Origin: Gammaproteobacteria bacterium
GTDB lineage: Bacteria > Pseudomonadota > Gammaproteobacteria > Pseudomonadales > Azotimanducaceae
Length of the DNA: 64,000 nt
Assembly (NCBI GenBank): GCA_026706385.1
Contig: JAPOYV010000121.1
Span: 1 to 64,000 of the forward strand
Direction of reading: 5' to 3'
Shown: one piece after another, positions 8,952 to 17,592 of the stretch
Layout of the letters: every line of letters begins with the position of its first letter
How positions within the stretch are numbered: position 1 is the stretch's first letter
Made by a program: the position numbers and the translations under genes
Notes under the pieces: model-generated
Database searches by the model: none
What the model was told of the DNA's origin: nothing
Seen by the model: the letters and a program-made list of their open reading frames with translations, nothing else

Positions 8952-9041
8952 CGGCGGATTGTAACTTGGTGGCCGGGTTGCGGTGGGCACGCACGGCCCG
9001 CGGGTCAGGTAGAGTGCGCCCCTTGGCTTGTGGAGGCGAAG

Positions 9042-9530
9042 ATGGCGAAGCAGTTCCCCAAACTGTTGACCGTTGCGGCGTTGGCGGTTGCAGCGGCGCC
9101 GCTGGTGGCGGCGGACGACGAGAAATCGGACGCGGCGCTGTCCCAGGTGGCGATCAACGTGGAGGACCTAGACCGGTCCGAGAGCTACTACCGCGACGTG
9201 CTCGGCTTCGTCCGCGTCTGGCAGTATCCGCCGGAATCGGAGACCCCGATCGAGATCGGGTTGGCGGCACCGGGCGGCGGCGCGGGCCTGGTGCTCGCGC
9301 GTCTAAGCGACGAGCCGCTGCCCGAGGGCAAGGGCCGCTACGGTCGGATCATCGTCAATACCGCGAACGCCAAGGCGCTAGCGGCGAAAGCCGAGGCGTA
9401 CCGCAAGCGGTCCGGGGCCGGTTCGGAGCCCCGCTTCATCACGCTTCCCGGCGACAACCCGCCGACGATCGTGTTCTTTCGCGATCCGGACGGCTACGAG
9501 ATCGAGCTGTATCAGGCGCCGTCACGGTGA
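9042..9530 (+). CDS. Secreted VOC-fold (glyoxalase-like) protein
   Basis: 162 residues, preceded by a strong GGAGG site. Residues 1-24 form a clear Sec signal peptide ([22 protein letters not shown]). The rest is one vicinal-oxygen-chelate module: [21 protein letters not shown] at the start and [18 protein letters not shown] at the end, with the terminal Glu that usually binds metal. VOC proteins include glyoxalases, extradiol dioxygenases and resistance proteins, and the substrate cannot be read here. Periplasmic export of a lone VOC domain is less common than a cytoplasmic location. It is divergent from nrdR. Confidence 0.8.
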   Translation: MAKQFPKLLTVAALAVAAAPLVAADDEKSDAALSQVAINVEDLDRSESYYRDVLGFVRVWQYPPESETPIEIGLAAPGGGAGLVLARLSDEPLPEGKGRYGRIIVNTANAKALAAKAEAYRKRSGAGSEPRFITLPGDNPPTIVFFRDPDGYEIELYQAPSR

Positions 9531-9534
9531 GAGC

Positions 9535-9666
9535 CTTCGCGTCTCCCAACGATGGCACCGCGAGGAGATCGGCGATTTCTGGGGGCTTCGGCCCGGGATG
9601 AAGGAGGCGCTCGCCGGCGGAGAAGTCGGCACCTTCACGCCGAGTTTCCTGGTATATGCGCGCTAG
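9535..9666 (+). pseudogene. C-terminal remnant of an unidentified gene
   Basis: In the frame ending at TAG 9664-9666 the DNA reads a protein-like tail (SQRWHREEIGDFWGLRP, then EVGTFTPSFLVYAR) with no start codon or upstream continuation, because the VOC gene ends at 9530 in another frame. It looks like the last ~40 residues of a lost gene. The family is not recognised. It adjoins the decayed Rieske gene, so this whole 0.75-kb interval appears to be degraded DNA. Confidence 0.4.
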
Positions 9667-10268
9667 CCGACGTAGGCGCAGGCCCGCGCTGTCCGACGCG
9701 GCACGATTGGAGAGCTATCCACATCCCTATCCCGAGGGGTGGTACCGCCTGTCCGATTCGGCCGCGCTTCGGGCCGGGCAGATCCGCTACCTCGAGTGCC
9801 TGGACGCCAGCTCGTGCTGTGGCGGGGCGAGAGTGGGCAGGCGCACGTCATGCCCGCATTCTGCCCTCATCTCGGCGGGAACCTCGCCTTGGGCCGCGTG
9901 CGCGGCGATTGCATCGAGTGTCCTTTCCATGGCTGGCAGTTCACTGGGGACGGGCGCGCAGCCCGCATTCCGTATAGCGGCCACATCCCTGAGGGCATCT
10001 TGGCGGAGTCGTTCCCGGTGCAGGAAGCGCATGGCATCTCCCGATCGGACCGCTTGAGCAGGAGGTCAACTTCCGCTGGTTCGCCGACCGCCGCTTGCCC
10101 CGCCGGTACGTCGTTGGCAATTGGATTTCTCAATGGGCTCGTGACATCGTGATCTGGGAGAACAAGATCTACCGGCAACGGCCGCGGCTCTGCCAGGACG
10201 ACGGCCCCGTGTTGCGGCTGCGGCAGTGGTATCGGCAATTTCTTCCGGCCGAGCAATCCGCAGGCTGA
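9656..10268 (+). pseudogene. Decayed Rieske [2Fe-2S] oxygenase
   Basis: Pieces of a Rieske non-haem iron oxygenase, of the type including 3-ketosteroid hydroxylases and cholesterol desaturases, lie in three frames. The N terminus (SYPHPYPEGWYRLSDSAALR, RYLECL) is in one frame to about 9800. After a frameshift there the Rieske motif follows (FCPHLGGNL ... CIECPFHGWQF). Near 10045-10060 the frame shifts again and jumps directly to the family C terminus (DIVIWENKIYRQRP ... LRQWYRQFLP, stop at 10268). The catalytic domain with the mononuclear iron ligands, roughly 180 residues, is missing. It is therefore a pseudogene with at least one frameshift and an internal deletion. Confidence 0.8.
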
Positions 10269-10306
10269 CGCCCGCGCGAATGCGTTGACCCGCTTGGTGC
10301 GCGCCG

Positions 10307-11680
10307 TCAGTCGCTCTCGGCCATGTCCCGGATCACGTCGAGGGCCTCGCCGAGCGACGCCACGGGAAATGCCTTGGTCCCGGCGATCGCCTCGCGGGGT
10401 CTGTTGGCGCGCGGCAGGATGGCGCGCGTGAACCCGTGCTTGGCGGCCTCGCGCAGCCGGTCCTGGCCGTTCGCGACCGGGCGCACTTCGCCGGTGAGCC
10501 CGAGTTCCCCGAAGACCACGAGGTCGCGTGGCAGAGCGCGTGCGCGGAAGCTCGACAGCGTTGCGGCGAGCAGGGCGAGGTCCGCGCCGGTCTCGGCGAT
10601 CCGAACGCCGCCGACGACGTTGGCGAAGACGTCCTGGTCGGCGAGCGAGACGCCGCAGTGGCGGTGCATCACGGCCAAGTGCATGGCGAGACGTTGGGGA
10701 TCCAGACCGACGGCCACGCGTCGCGGATAGCCGCCCTGGACGTTGTCGACCAGGGCTTGGATCTCCACTAGGAGCGGTCGCGTTCCCTCCCAGGTCACGG
10801 TGACGACGCTGCCGGGTGCAATGTCACGGGGTCGCTCGAGGAAGATCGCCGACGGATTGCTGACCTCCTTCATGCCGTCCTCGGTCATGGCGAAGACGCC
10901 GAGCTCGTTCACCGCCCCGAATCGGTTCTTCTGGCTGCGCAAGGTGCGGTAGCGGCTTCCGGCCGGGGCGTCGAGCATCACCAGGCAGTCGACCATGTGT
11001 TCGAGGACCTTGGGACCGGCCAGGTTGCCTTCCTTGGTGATGTGCCCGACCAGCACGATGGCGACGCCGTTCTGCTTGGCAAGGCGCACCAGTTCGGCCG
11101 CGGATTCGCGCACCTGCGAGACGCTGCCGGGCAGGCTGTCCGAGGCTTGAACCTGCATGACCTGAATGGAGTCGACGACGACCAGGTGCGGGCGCTCCTG
11201 GGTGATGAGTTCCGCGATGCGTTCGACCACGGTGTCCGACGCTAGGGAGAGCCTCTCGCCGGGCAGGCGCAGCCGACGCGCCCGGGCGGCGATCTGTTCG
11301 AGCGACTCCTCGCCGCTCACGTAAAGCACGCGCGCGGATTGCGCCAACTTGGTGGACACCTGCAGGAGCAGCGTGCTCTTTCCGGCGCCGGGATCGCCGC
11401 CGAGAAGCACCACGGAGCCCGCCACGAAGCCGCCGCCCAGGACCCGGTCGAGTTCGTCGAATCCCGACGGGATGCGCGTCTCAGCCGCGGTGCCAATGTC
11501 GGCGAGCTTGGCGGTGCGCTGTTCGCTGCCGGCGTAGCCGCCGCCGGTGCGCCCCTTGGCGGGGGCATAGGCGAACTCGCGCAGCGTGTTCCAGCGCCCG
11601 CAGGCCGTGCACTGGCCTTGCCACTTGCCGTGCTCTGCACCGCAGTCGGCGCAGACGAAGGCGACCTTGGCCTTGGCCAT
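10307..11680 (-). CDS. radA: DNA repair/branch-migration ATPase RadA
   Basis: 457 residues, the usual length. RadA is a RecA-like hexameric helicase that processes recombination intermediates. Order: zinc finger C10, C13, C24, C27 (FVCADCG ... GQCTACG); Walker A GGDPGAGKST near residue 95; the RadA-specific KNRFG motif (SQKNRFG) near 250; and a C-terminal Lon-protease-like domain (residues ~290-450, including GVRIAETGADLALLAA and VFGELGLTGEVR). Its start overlaps the dnaB stop by one base (TGATG), so it is the last gene of the rpsF-rpsR-rplI-dnaB-radA block. Alanine racemase, which commonly follows dnaB, is absent. Confidence 0.97.
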   Translation of the reverse strand: MAKAKVAFVCADCGAEHGKWQGQCTACGRWNTLREFAYAPAKGRTGGGYAGSEQRTAKLADIGTAAETRIPSGFDELDRVLGGGFVAGSVVLLGGDPGAGKSTLLLQVSTKLAQSARVLYVSGEESLEQIAARARRLRLPGERLSLASDTVVERIAELITQERPHLVVVDSIQVMQVQASDSLPGSVSQVRESAAELVRLAKQNGVAIVLVGHITKEGNLAGPKVLEHMVDCLVMLDAPAGSRYRTLRSQKNRFGAVNELGVFAMTEDGMKEVSNPSAIFLERPRDIAPGSVVTVTWEGTRPLLVEIQALVDNVQGGYPRRVAVGLDPQRLAMHLAVMHRHCGVSLADQDVFANVVGGVRIAETGADLALLAATLSSFRARALPRDLVVFGELGLTGEVRPVANGQDRLREAAKHGFTRAILPRANRPREAIAGTKAFPVASLGEALDVIRDMAESD

Positions 11681-13122
11681 CAGCGCTGGTCGAAATCCAC
11701 GCCCGGATCACTTGGGAAATCCGGGGGTGGGTTGGAGCCAAAGGTATCGGCGTCGATGTGGTTGTCGAACTTCGTCCGTTCTGGCGTGAACGTGAGCTTC
11801 ACCATGCCGATCGGTCCGTTGCGCTGCTTGCCGATGATGATCTCGGCGAGCCCCTTGTCCTCGGACTCCGGGTTGTAGACCTCGTCCCGGTAGATGAACA
11901 GGATGACGTCGGCATCCTGCTCGATGGCGCCCGACTCGCGCAGGTCCGACATGTAGGGGCGCTTGTCCGAGCGACTCTCCAGGGCGCGGTTGAGCTGCGA
12001 GCAGGCGACCAGGGGACACTGCATCTCCTTCGCGATCGCCTTCAACGAGCGCGAGATCTCGGCGATCTCGTTGGTCCGGTTCTCCTGGTTTGTCGACGGC
12101 CGCATGAGCTGAAGGTAGTCCACCATGATCATCTTCAGCCCGCCCGCGTCCCGGGCAACCCGCCGGGCGCGGGCGCGGATCGCGTTGGGGGTCAGCGCCG
12201 GCGTATCGTCGATGTAGAGCGGTTTGTCCTTGAGCAGTAGGCGAGCACTCGCGAAACTGTCCCAGTCGTCGGCGGTCAGGTGGCCGGTGCGCATGCGCGT
12301 CTGGTCGATCCGGCCGAGCGACGACAGCATCCGCATGACCAACTGATCGGCGGGCTGCTCGAGGGAGAAGATGAGGACGGCGCCTTCGTGGTCCTCGCCC
12401 TGGTCGCCCATCACGGCGTGCTCGGCCATGTTGACGATGAGCGCCGTCTTGCCCATCGATGGTCGCGCGGCGACGATCACCAGGTCCGATTTCTGGAATC
12501 CCGCGGTGCGCCGATCCAGGTCGTCGAAGCCGGTTGCGACACCGGTGATGGAGCTGCCGGCCTTGCGCAAGAAGTCGAGCCGATGGGCGACCGCCTCGGT
12601 GACGTCCCCGACGCGCTGCGGCATGCTGTCCTTGATGCGGCCTTCGCCGATCTCGAAGACGAGTTGTTCGGCGTGGTCGAGGACCTCGGCGCTCGTGCGT
12701 CCCTCCGGTTCGAAGGCGGTGTCGGCGATCTCGTTGGCCGCGCTGATCAGCCGGCGCAGCGTGGCGCGTTCCGTGATGATCTGCGCATAGGCCGCGACGT
12801 TCGAGGCGCCGGGGGTGCTCTCGACCAGGTCGACCAGGTAGCCGGCCCCGCCCGCCTTGTCGAGCAGGGAACGCGACGACAGTGCCTCGCGCAGCGTCAC
12901 GTTGTCGAGCGGCTGGTTGGCGTTGGCGAGTTCGGTCATGGCACCGAAGATGATCCGGTGCGACGGCCTGTGAAAGTCGTCGACGCCGATGGTGTCGGCG
13001 ACCTTGAGCCAGGCGTTCTCGTCGAGCATCAAGCCGCCGAGGAAGGACTGCTCGGCTTCGATGGAGTGGGGCGGCGCCTTCAGTCGGGCAGGGCCGTCGG
13101 GGACGGGCGCGGGTTCGGCCAT
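11680..13122 (-). CDS. dnaB: Replicative DNA helicase DnaB
   Basis: 480 residues from the ATG at 13122; an in-frame GTG two codons upstream is possible. Hexameric helicase that unwinds DNA at the replication fork. N-terminal domain (residues ~17-120): PHSIEAEQSFLGGLMLD. RecA-like domain: Walker A ARPSMGKTAL near residue 220, Walker B MIMVDYLQLM, and SQLNRALESRSDKRPYMSDLRESGAIEQDAD with the arginine finger region. No intein interrupts it. About 130 bases separate it from rplI upstream. Confidence 0.98.
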   Translation of the reverse strand: MAEPAPVPDGPARLKAPPHSIEAEQSFLGGLMLDENAWLKVADTIGVDDFHRPSHRIIFGAMTELANANQPLDNVTLREALSSRSLLDKAGGAGYLVDLVESTPGASNVAAYAQIITERATLRRLISAANEIADTAFEPEGRTSAEVLDHAEQLVFEIGEGRIKDSMPQRVGDVTEAVAHRLDFLRKAGSSITGVATGFDDLDRRTAGFQKSDLVIVAARPSMGKTALIVNMAEHAVMGDQGEDHEGAVLIFSLEQPADQLVMRMLSSLGRIDQTRMRTGHLTADDWDSFASARLLLKDKPLYIDDTPALTPNAIRARARRVARDAGGLKMIMVDYLQLMRPSTNQENRTNEIAEISRSLKAIAKEMQCPLVACSQLNRALESRSDKRPYMSDLRESGAIEQDADVILFIYRDEVYNPESEDKGLAEIIIGKQRNGPIGMVKLTFTPERTKFDNHIDADTFGSNPPPDFPSDPGVDFDQR

Positions 13123-13248
13123 ACGCACACCTTGCCGGTTCGAGTCTCCGGGATAGGCTCGCCCAACGCTTGAGCGCGGGTCAACGGATAACGCTGTAGA
13201 GCGTGCTTAGAGGATGCTGTGGATTTCGAGTGAGCCTGGATGGGAGCT

Positions 13249-13695
13249 CTACTCGGCGACGACCTCCACGCGTATCGTCTCAGTCACGTCCGCATGGAAT
13301 TGGACGTCGACCTCGTACTCACCGACCGCACGGATCGTGCCCTCGGGCATGCGGACTTCACTCTTGGCCACGGGCAGGATCGACTCCGTGAGCGCGCGGG
13401 CGATCTCCACGGTGCCGACGGAGCCGTACAGGTTGCCCTCTTCGCTCGCCCGGGCGACGATCGTGACGCTGCGGTCCACGAGCTTGCTCGCCCGTTCGCT
13501 CGCATCCGTCAACTTGGCGTTGGCGACGCGTTCGAGCTCGGCGCGGCGGGATTCGAACTGCATCCGGTTGGCGTCGGTTGCGAGCACGGCCTGGCCGGTG
13601 GGGATCAGGTAGTTGCGCGCGTAGCCGCGGCGGACCGAGACCTCCTCGCCTAGGTCGCCGAGGTTGCTCACGCGCTCGAGAAGTATGATGTTCAT
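13249..13695 (-). CDS. rplI: 50S ribosomal protein bL9
   Basis: 148 residues, as in E. coli (149). Ribosomal large-subunit protein bridging to neighbouring ribosomes. The N-terminal signature MNIILLERVSNLGDLGEEVSVRRGYARNYLIP is intact, followed by the connecting helix rich in Glu/Arg/Ala and the C-terminal domain (VDVQFHADVTETIRVEVVAE). It follows rpsR by 7 bases. Confidence 0.98.
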   Translation of the reverse strand: MNIILLERVSNLGDLGEEVSVRRGYARNYLIPTGQAVLATDANRMQFESRRAELERVANAKLTDASERASKLVDRSVTIVARASEEGNLYGSVGTVEIARALTESILPVAKSEVRMPEGTIRAVGEYEVDVQFHADVTETIRVEVVAE

Positions 13696-13702
13696 GGGCC
13701 GG

Positions 13703-13930
13703 CTACTTGTGCTGGTCGGTGTACGGCAGCAAGGCGAGGTAGCGGGCGCGCTTGACGGCCGCCGCCAACTGCCGCTGGTACTTCGCGCTCGTTCCGGTGA
13801 TGCGGCTGGGCACGATCTTGCCGGTCTCCGTGACGTACTGGCGGAGCAGGTCGAGATCCTTGTAGTCGATCTCCTTGATGCCTTCCGCCGTGAACCGGCA
13901 ATAGCGTTTGCGTCCGAATCGTCGTGCCAT
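13703..13930 (-). CDS. rpsR: 30S ribosomal protein bS18
   Basis: 75 residues, the exact E. coli length. [17 protein letters not shown] at the start and [38 protein letters not shown] at the end are classic bS18. The start ATG at 13930 is fixed by the family N terminus. It binds next to bS6, encoded just upstream. Confidence 0.98.
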   Translation of the reverse strand: MARRFGRKRYCRFTAEGIKEIDYKDLDLLRQYVTETGKIVPSRITGTSAKYQRQLAAAVKRARYLALLPYTDQHK

Positions 13931-13961
13931 AGGGCTTACTCTCCTAGCTGAAGGTCGCGGC

Positions 13962-14411
13962 CTATTGTTCGACGGGTTCCGGCTGCGGCTCGGGTTCCGC
14001 CGCGGACTCTTCGGCCTGCCGCCGTGCCATGCGGGCCCGGGCTTCCTCCTCCCTGCGCCGCTCCTTCTCGCGCTCCTTCTCCTGGTCGCGCAGTTCCTCT
14101 TCGTAGATCTTCGACATCTCGGTGACCGCTTCCTTGCGCCGGACGACGAGGTTGCGCAGCACTGCATCGTTGAAGCGGAACGCGCTTTCGAGTTCGTCGA
14201 GCGTCTCCCGCTCGACTTCGATGTTCATCAGGATGTAGTGGGCTTTGTGGATTTTGGAGACGGGGTAGGCCAGTTGGCGCCGGCCCCAGTCCTCGATGCG
14301 GTGCACTTTGCCGTTGCCGCGGGCGATGAGCGCGCCGTAGCGCTCGACCATCCCAGGCACCTGATCGCTTTGATCGGGGTGCACCATGAAAACGACTTCA
14401 TAGTGTCTCAA
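13962..14411 (-). CDS. rpsF: 30S ribosomal protein bS6, TTG start
   Basis: 149 residues. Family N terminus [20 protein letters not shown] requires translation from a TTG (14411-14409), preceded by a good GAGGAG site six bases away; no ATG fits, and a longer upstream frame would add 25 unrelated residues. Core: [24 protein letters not shown]. The C-terminal ~40 residues are a highly charged Glu/Arg helix followed by an acidic PEPQPEP tail, longer than the E. coli tail. First gene of the ribosomal/replication operon; the ~180 bases upstream should hold its promoter. Confidence 0.97.
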   Translation of the reverse strand: MRHYEVVFMVHPDQSDQVPGMVERYGALIARGNGKVHRIEDWGRRQLAYPVSKIHKAHYILMNIEVERETLDELESAFRFNDAVLRNLVVRRKEAVTEMSKIYEEELRDQEKEREKERRREEEARARMARRQAEESAAEPEPQPEPVEQ

Positions 14412-14593
14412 GACGAACTCCTCTCGGTTTTCGCCTCCGCCATCGTGGGACGTGAAGCGAGGAGCCGATGTAAGCCGGGCAAGCACCCGGCGGAAGCGAG
14501 ATTTTAGGCGAGCGGTGCGGTTTCAAGCAAGCATGGCATGGAGCGTAAGGGTGTATGGTGCGCGGCAATCGCAGCGATTGAGGTGCTGAACCC

Positions 14594-15877
14594 GTGGGCA
14601 GAATCCTCGATACGTACATCGCGAACACGCCCAAGAGCGCAGCGGCCGACGTGCGCGCGCAACGCGGCGTGGTTGGCGGCAACTCTCGGGCCGCAGCGTA
14701 CTGGCATCCGCATCCGATCACCGTGGCGCAGGCATCCGGGGTGCGCCTGGTCGACGTCGACGGCCGGGAATACGTGGACATGGTCAACAACTACACGTCG
14801 CTGGCGCACAGCCACGCCTATCCGCCGATCGTCGACGCGGTGCGCACGCAGATCGAAAGGGGTACCGGCTATACCGCGAACAACCTCTGGCAGGCGGAGT
14901 TGGCGGAGACGATGATCGAGCGGGTCGCGTCGGTGGAGAGCGTGCGCTTCACCAACTCGGGATCGGAAGCGGGCCTGCTGGCGCTCACCATCGCGCGCGT
15001 GGTCACGGGCCGCGCGAAGGTGCTCATGGCGCGGTATGGCTACCACGGCATCCTGATGGAGTTCGAAGCGGGCTCGATGCCGGAACTGATGCGGAATCTC
15101 GACGGGATGACCCACCTCGGCGAATACAACGATCCGGCGACCTTCGAGCGGATTCTCGACTCCCACGGCCACGAGATCGCAGCGGTGGTGCTCGAGCCCG
15201 TCATGGGGGCGGGCGGCGTGGTGTCCGCCGATCCAGACTTCCTGCGGCGGGTGCAGCGCGCGACGGAAGCCGCGGGTGCCCTGTTCGTGCTCGACGAAGT
15301 CATCACCTTCCGTCTCGCCGAAGGGGGTGCCCAGTCGTTGTTCGGCATCGAGCCGGACCTCACGATGTTCGGCAAGGTCATCGGTGGCGGGTTCCCGGTC
15401 GGTGCCGTGGGCGGGAAGCTCGAGCACCTGCGCATTTTCGATCCGGCGGCACCGCGCGCGTTCCACTCCGGGACGTATTGCGGGAACCCGGTGACTATGG
15501 CGGCCGGGCTCGTGTCCGTCCAGGAACTGACCGGTGCTCGCATCGAGATCATGGACCGCTTGGCCGAACGCCTTGCCAACGGCCTCGTGACGCAGGCGAG
15601 CAACCTCGATCTGCCGATCTCGATCAACCGTCGCGGGTCGTTACTGAACCTGTTCTTCACCGAGTCCGATCCGTCCTCGGCGTCTCGCCGCGATGCCGAG
15701 AAGCGCATGGACAGTTTCCATCTCGCCGCCCTGAACCACGGCCTGATGGTGGCCTCGCGGGGCATGATGGCACTGTCCACCGTCATGGACGAAGCGCTAA
15801 TCGACGAGGTGATCCGTCGGGCTGCGGCCGCGATGCAAGACGTCGCTGAGGAGTTTCGCGGGGGAGCCCCAGCGTGA
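14594..15877 (+). CDS. Class III PLP aminotransferase (glutamate-1-semialdehyde aminomutase-like)
   Basis: 427 residues. Fold-type I, class III family close to HemL-type aminomutases but probably a specialised aminotransferase. Evidence: YVDMVNNYTSLAHSHAYP at the N terminus, RFTNSGSEA (phosphate binding), LFVLDEVITFR with the cofactor-contacting Asp, and TMFGKVIGGGFPVGA with the Schiff-base Lys at residue 261. The gene overlaps the next gene by 4 bases (a PhyH oxygenase), so the two products likely act in one pathway. The substrate is unknown. True hemL would not be expected to pair with an oxygenase. Confidence 0.85.
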   Translation: MGRILDTYIANTPKSAAADVRAQRGVVGGNSRAAAYWHPHPITVAQASGVRLVDVDGREYVDMVNNYTSLAHSHAYPPIVDAVRTQIERGTGYTANNLWQAELAETMIERVASVESVRFTNSGSEAGLLALTIARVVTGRAKVLMARYGYHGILMEFEAGSMPELMRNLDGMTHLGEYNDPATFERILDSHGHEIAAVVLEPVMGAGGVVSADPDFLRRVQRATEAAGALFVLDEVITFRLAEGGAQSLFGIEPDLTMFGKVIGGGFPVGAVGGKLEHLRIFDPAAPRAFHSGTYCGNPVTMAAGLVSVQELTGARIEIMDRLAERLANGLVTQASNLDLPISINRRGSLLNLFFTESDPSSASRRDAEKRMDSFHLAALNHGLMVASRGMMALSTVMDEALIDEVIRRAAAAMQDVAEEFRGGAPA

Positions 15878-16890
15878 GAATCGAGTCCGAGGCAGCGTCC
15901 CCCGGGCCGTTCACGGCCGCGCAGGTGAGGATGTTCGCGGCATTCGGCTTTCTGCATTGCCGAGGAGCGTTCACTGCCCCCGAAATGGCCGACATCATCC
16001 GCGCCGTCGAGGCGGGCCGCGCTGACGGTCTGGCCCGTGCCGACGGGCGCGAACTGATCGCCGGCAACGACCGGCTGACGGCGTTGCTGCTCGAGGACGA
16101 CCGGTCGGGTGGCGCGGTTGCGCAGTTGATGAAGGCCATGGGCGAATCCCGCTGGCTGCTCTCCGGCTCCAACACGCTCTGGGGCGCGGCGAAGGATGGA
16201 GGCGCGCCGAAAGGGCTGGAGGATACCCACGTCCCGGAGCATGGCTGGCACAGCGACAACCCGGGCGTATTCGAATGCTGGCCTCGGATCAAGGTCATGA
16301 TGTATCTCCGGGACACGACGAAGCAGGGAGCGCTGCGCCTGATTCCCGGGTCCCACCGCCCCGAGTACCAGGAGCAGCTAAAGCCGCTGATGGGATGGCA
16401 CGGTACGGCGGATTCGCCGAGGACATATACGCCTGAGTACGCCAAGCACACATTCGGCGTCAAAGGGGTCGACATACCCTCGGTGGCAGTCGAAGCGACG
16501 GTCGGCGACATCGTTTTCTTCCACCATTCGATGTACCACGCGGTCTTCAACCACGCACCGGACCGACGCCTCTTGGCCTATTGGTTCGTCGGCTACCCCG
16601 ACAGCGATGTCCGCCTTGCCTCGCTGTGGCGAAACGACGTCACCTTCACGGCTGGATGGCGGCGTAACGGCGAGGTGTGGCGCGGCAGACCTTCACCTCT
16701 GCTGAAGCACTCGAATCCGATGCTACGCGCATTGGCGGAGCCGCCCGAGGTGTGGGCGCGCTGGAGGGCCAAGGCCGAAGCGGCACACCGTGCGCTCCCG
16801 TTCCCCGATGCCGAGATTTCCGTCTACCAGCCTGCAGCGGAACACCGTAAGCGAACGGGGATGAAACCCTGGCGCTCTGCAGGTCGATGA
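15874..16890 (+). CDS. Phytanoyl-CoA dioxygenase (PhyH) family protein
   Basis: 338 residues. Fe(II)/2-oxoglutarate oxygenase with the facial triad beginning at H126 and D128 (HGWHSDNPG) and a distal His in FFHHSMYHAVFNH. MYLRDTTKQGALRLIPGSHRPEY is the typical 'loop with GSH' before the second half. It overlaps the aminotransferase stop by 4 bases and so is co-translated. Family members hydroxylate or halogenate small molecules, and the actual substrate cannot be read. Confidence 0.85.
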   Translation: MRIESEAASPGPFTAAQVRMFAAFGFLHCRGAFTAPEMADIIRAVEAGRADGLARADGRELIAGNDRLTALLLEDDRSGGAVAQLMKAMGESRWLLSGSNTLWGAAKDGGAPKGLEDTHVPEHGWHSDNPGVFECWPRIKVMMYLRDTTKQGALRLIPGSHRPEYQEQLKPLMGWHGTADSPRTYTPEYAKHTFGVKGVDIPSVAVEATVGDIVFFHHSMYHAVFNHAPDRRLLAYWFVGYPDSDVRLASLWRNDVTFTAGWRRNGEVWRGRPSPLLKHSNPMLRALAEPPEVWARWRAKAEAAHRALPFPDAEISVYQPAAEHRKRTGMKPWRSAGR

Positions 16891-16984
16891 CCGTCTCGCG
16901 TTTGCCGTAGGTACATCTGCCGCAGCCGCCTGCGGCGATCTGCAACCGACGAAGCCACGGTTTCGCGGTGTGGGGGTCCCGGCT

Positions 16985-17428
16985 TCAAGCGTTCAGTCGC
17001 TGCCGCATCTCGGTGCCGACCGCTTCGAAGCCGTACTTGGCATAGAACGCGCGGTTGTGCTCCGTGCGTTCGACGAGGTAGAGGCCGATCTCGCCGCAAC
17101 CGCGCCGCGTGGCGATGTCGACGGTTGCTTGCACCAGTCGACCGCCGAGGTTTCGCCCCCGTGCACGAGGCGAGACGATGAGTTCCTCGAGCTGGCAGTA
17201 CTCGCCGCGGTAGCGTAGCGCCAGGTTGAAGCTGACCGTCACCATACCCAGAGCCGTGCCGTCCTCGACGGCCAGGACAATCTGGCCGCGCTTCTGGGAG
17301 AGAAGCATCTCGAACACCTCCGAGAAGCCAGGATCGGTGACGTGGCTCGCCGTTCCGGCGAGTTCGGCGAGCAATGCCGCGCACGATGCTTCGTCCGCGG
17401 GGGTCGCGTCCCTGATCTGAACCGCCAT
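16985..17428 (-). CDS. GNAT-family N-acetyltransferase
   Basis: 147 residues, a single GNAT domain transferring an acetyl group from acetyl-CoA. Signature motif A: LEELIVSPRARGRNLGGRLVQATVDIA (R-x-x-G-x-G/A type pyrophosphate loop). Motif B: HNRAFYAKYGFEAVGTEM at the end. Acceptor unknown. It is on the opposite strand to both neighbours. Confidence 0.85.
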   Translation of the reverse strand: MAVQIRDATPADEASCAALLAELAGTASHVTDPGFSEVFEMLLSQKRGQIVLAVEDGTALGMVTVSFNLALRYRGEYCQLEELIVSPRARGRNLGGRLVQATVDIATRRGCGEIGLYLVERTEHNRAFYAKYGFEAVGTEMRQRLNA

Positions 17429-17592
17429 TCGCCGTGTCGTCCGTTTGGCCTGCGTGGGGGCGATCTTCGACGAATGGGTTGGTCTTGGCCAGCGGGTTTG
17501 GCGGCGATATGGCTAAACTTCACGTTGAGCTGGATTTCACAGACGGGCCACCCGCAGCGGGGTTTTCGCGGCGGCTCAAGCCGAGGAAGCCT

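Noticed and set aside
9800-10060. Reading the Rieske pieces as a UGA- or frameshift-recoded gene
   Set aside because: The pieces need a frame change without a stop codon and lack the catalytic domain, so decay is simpler than recoding.
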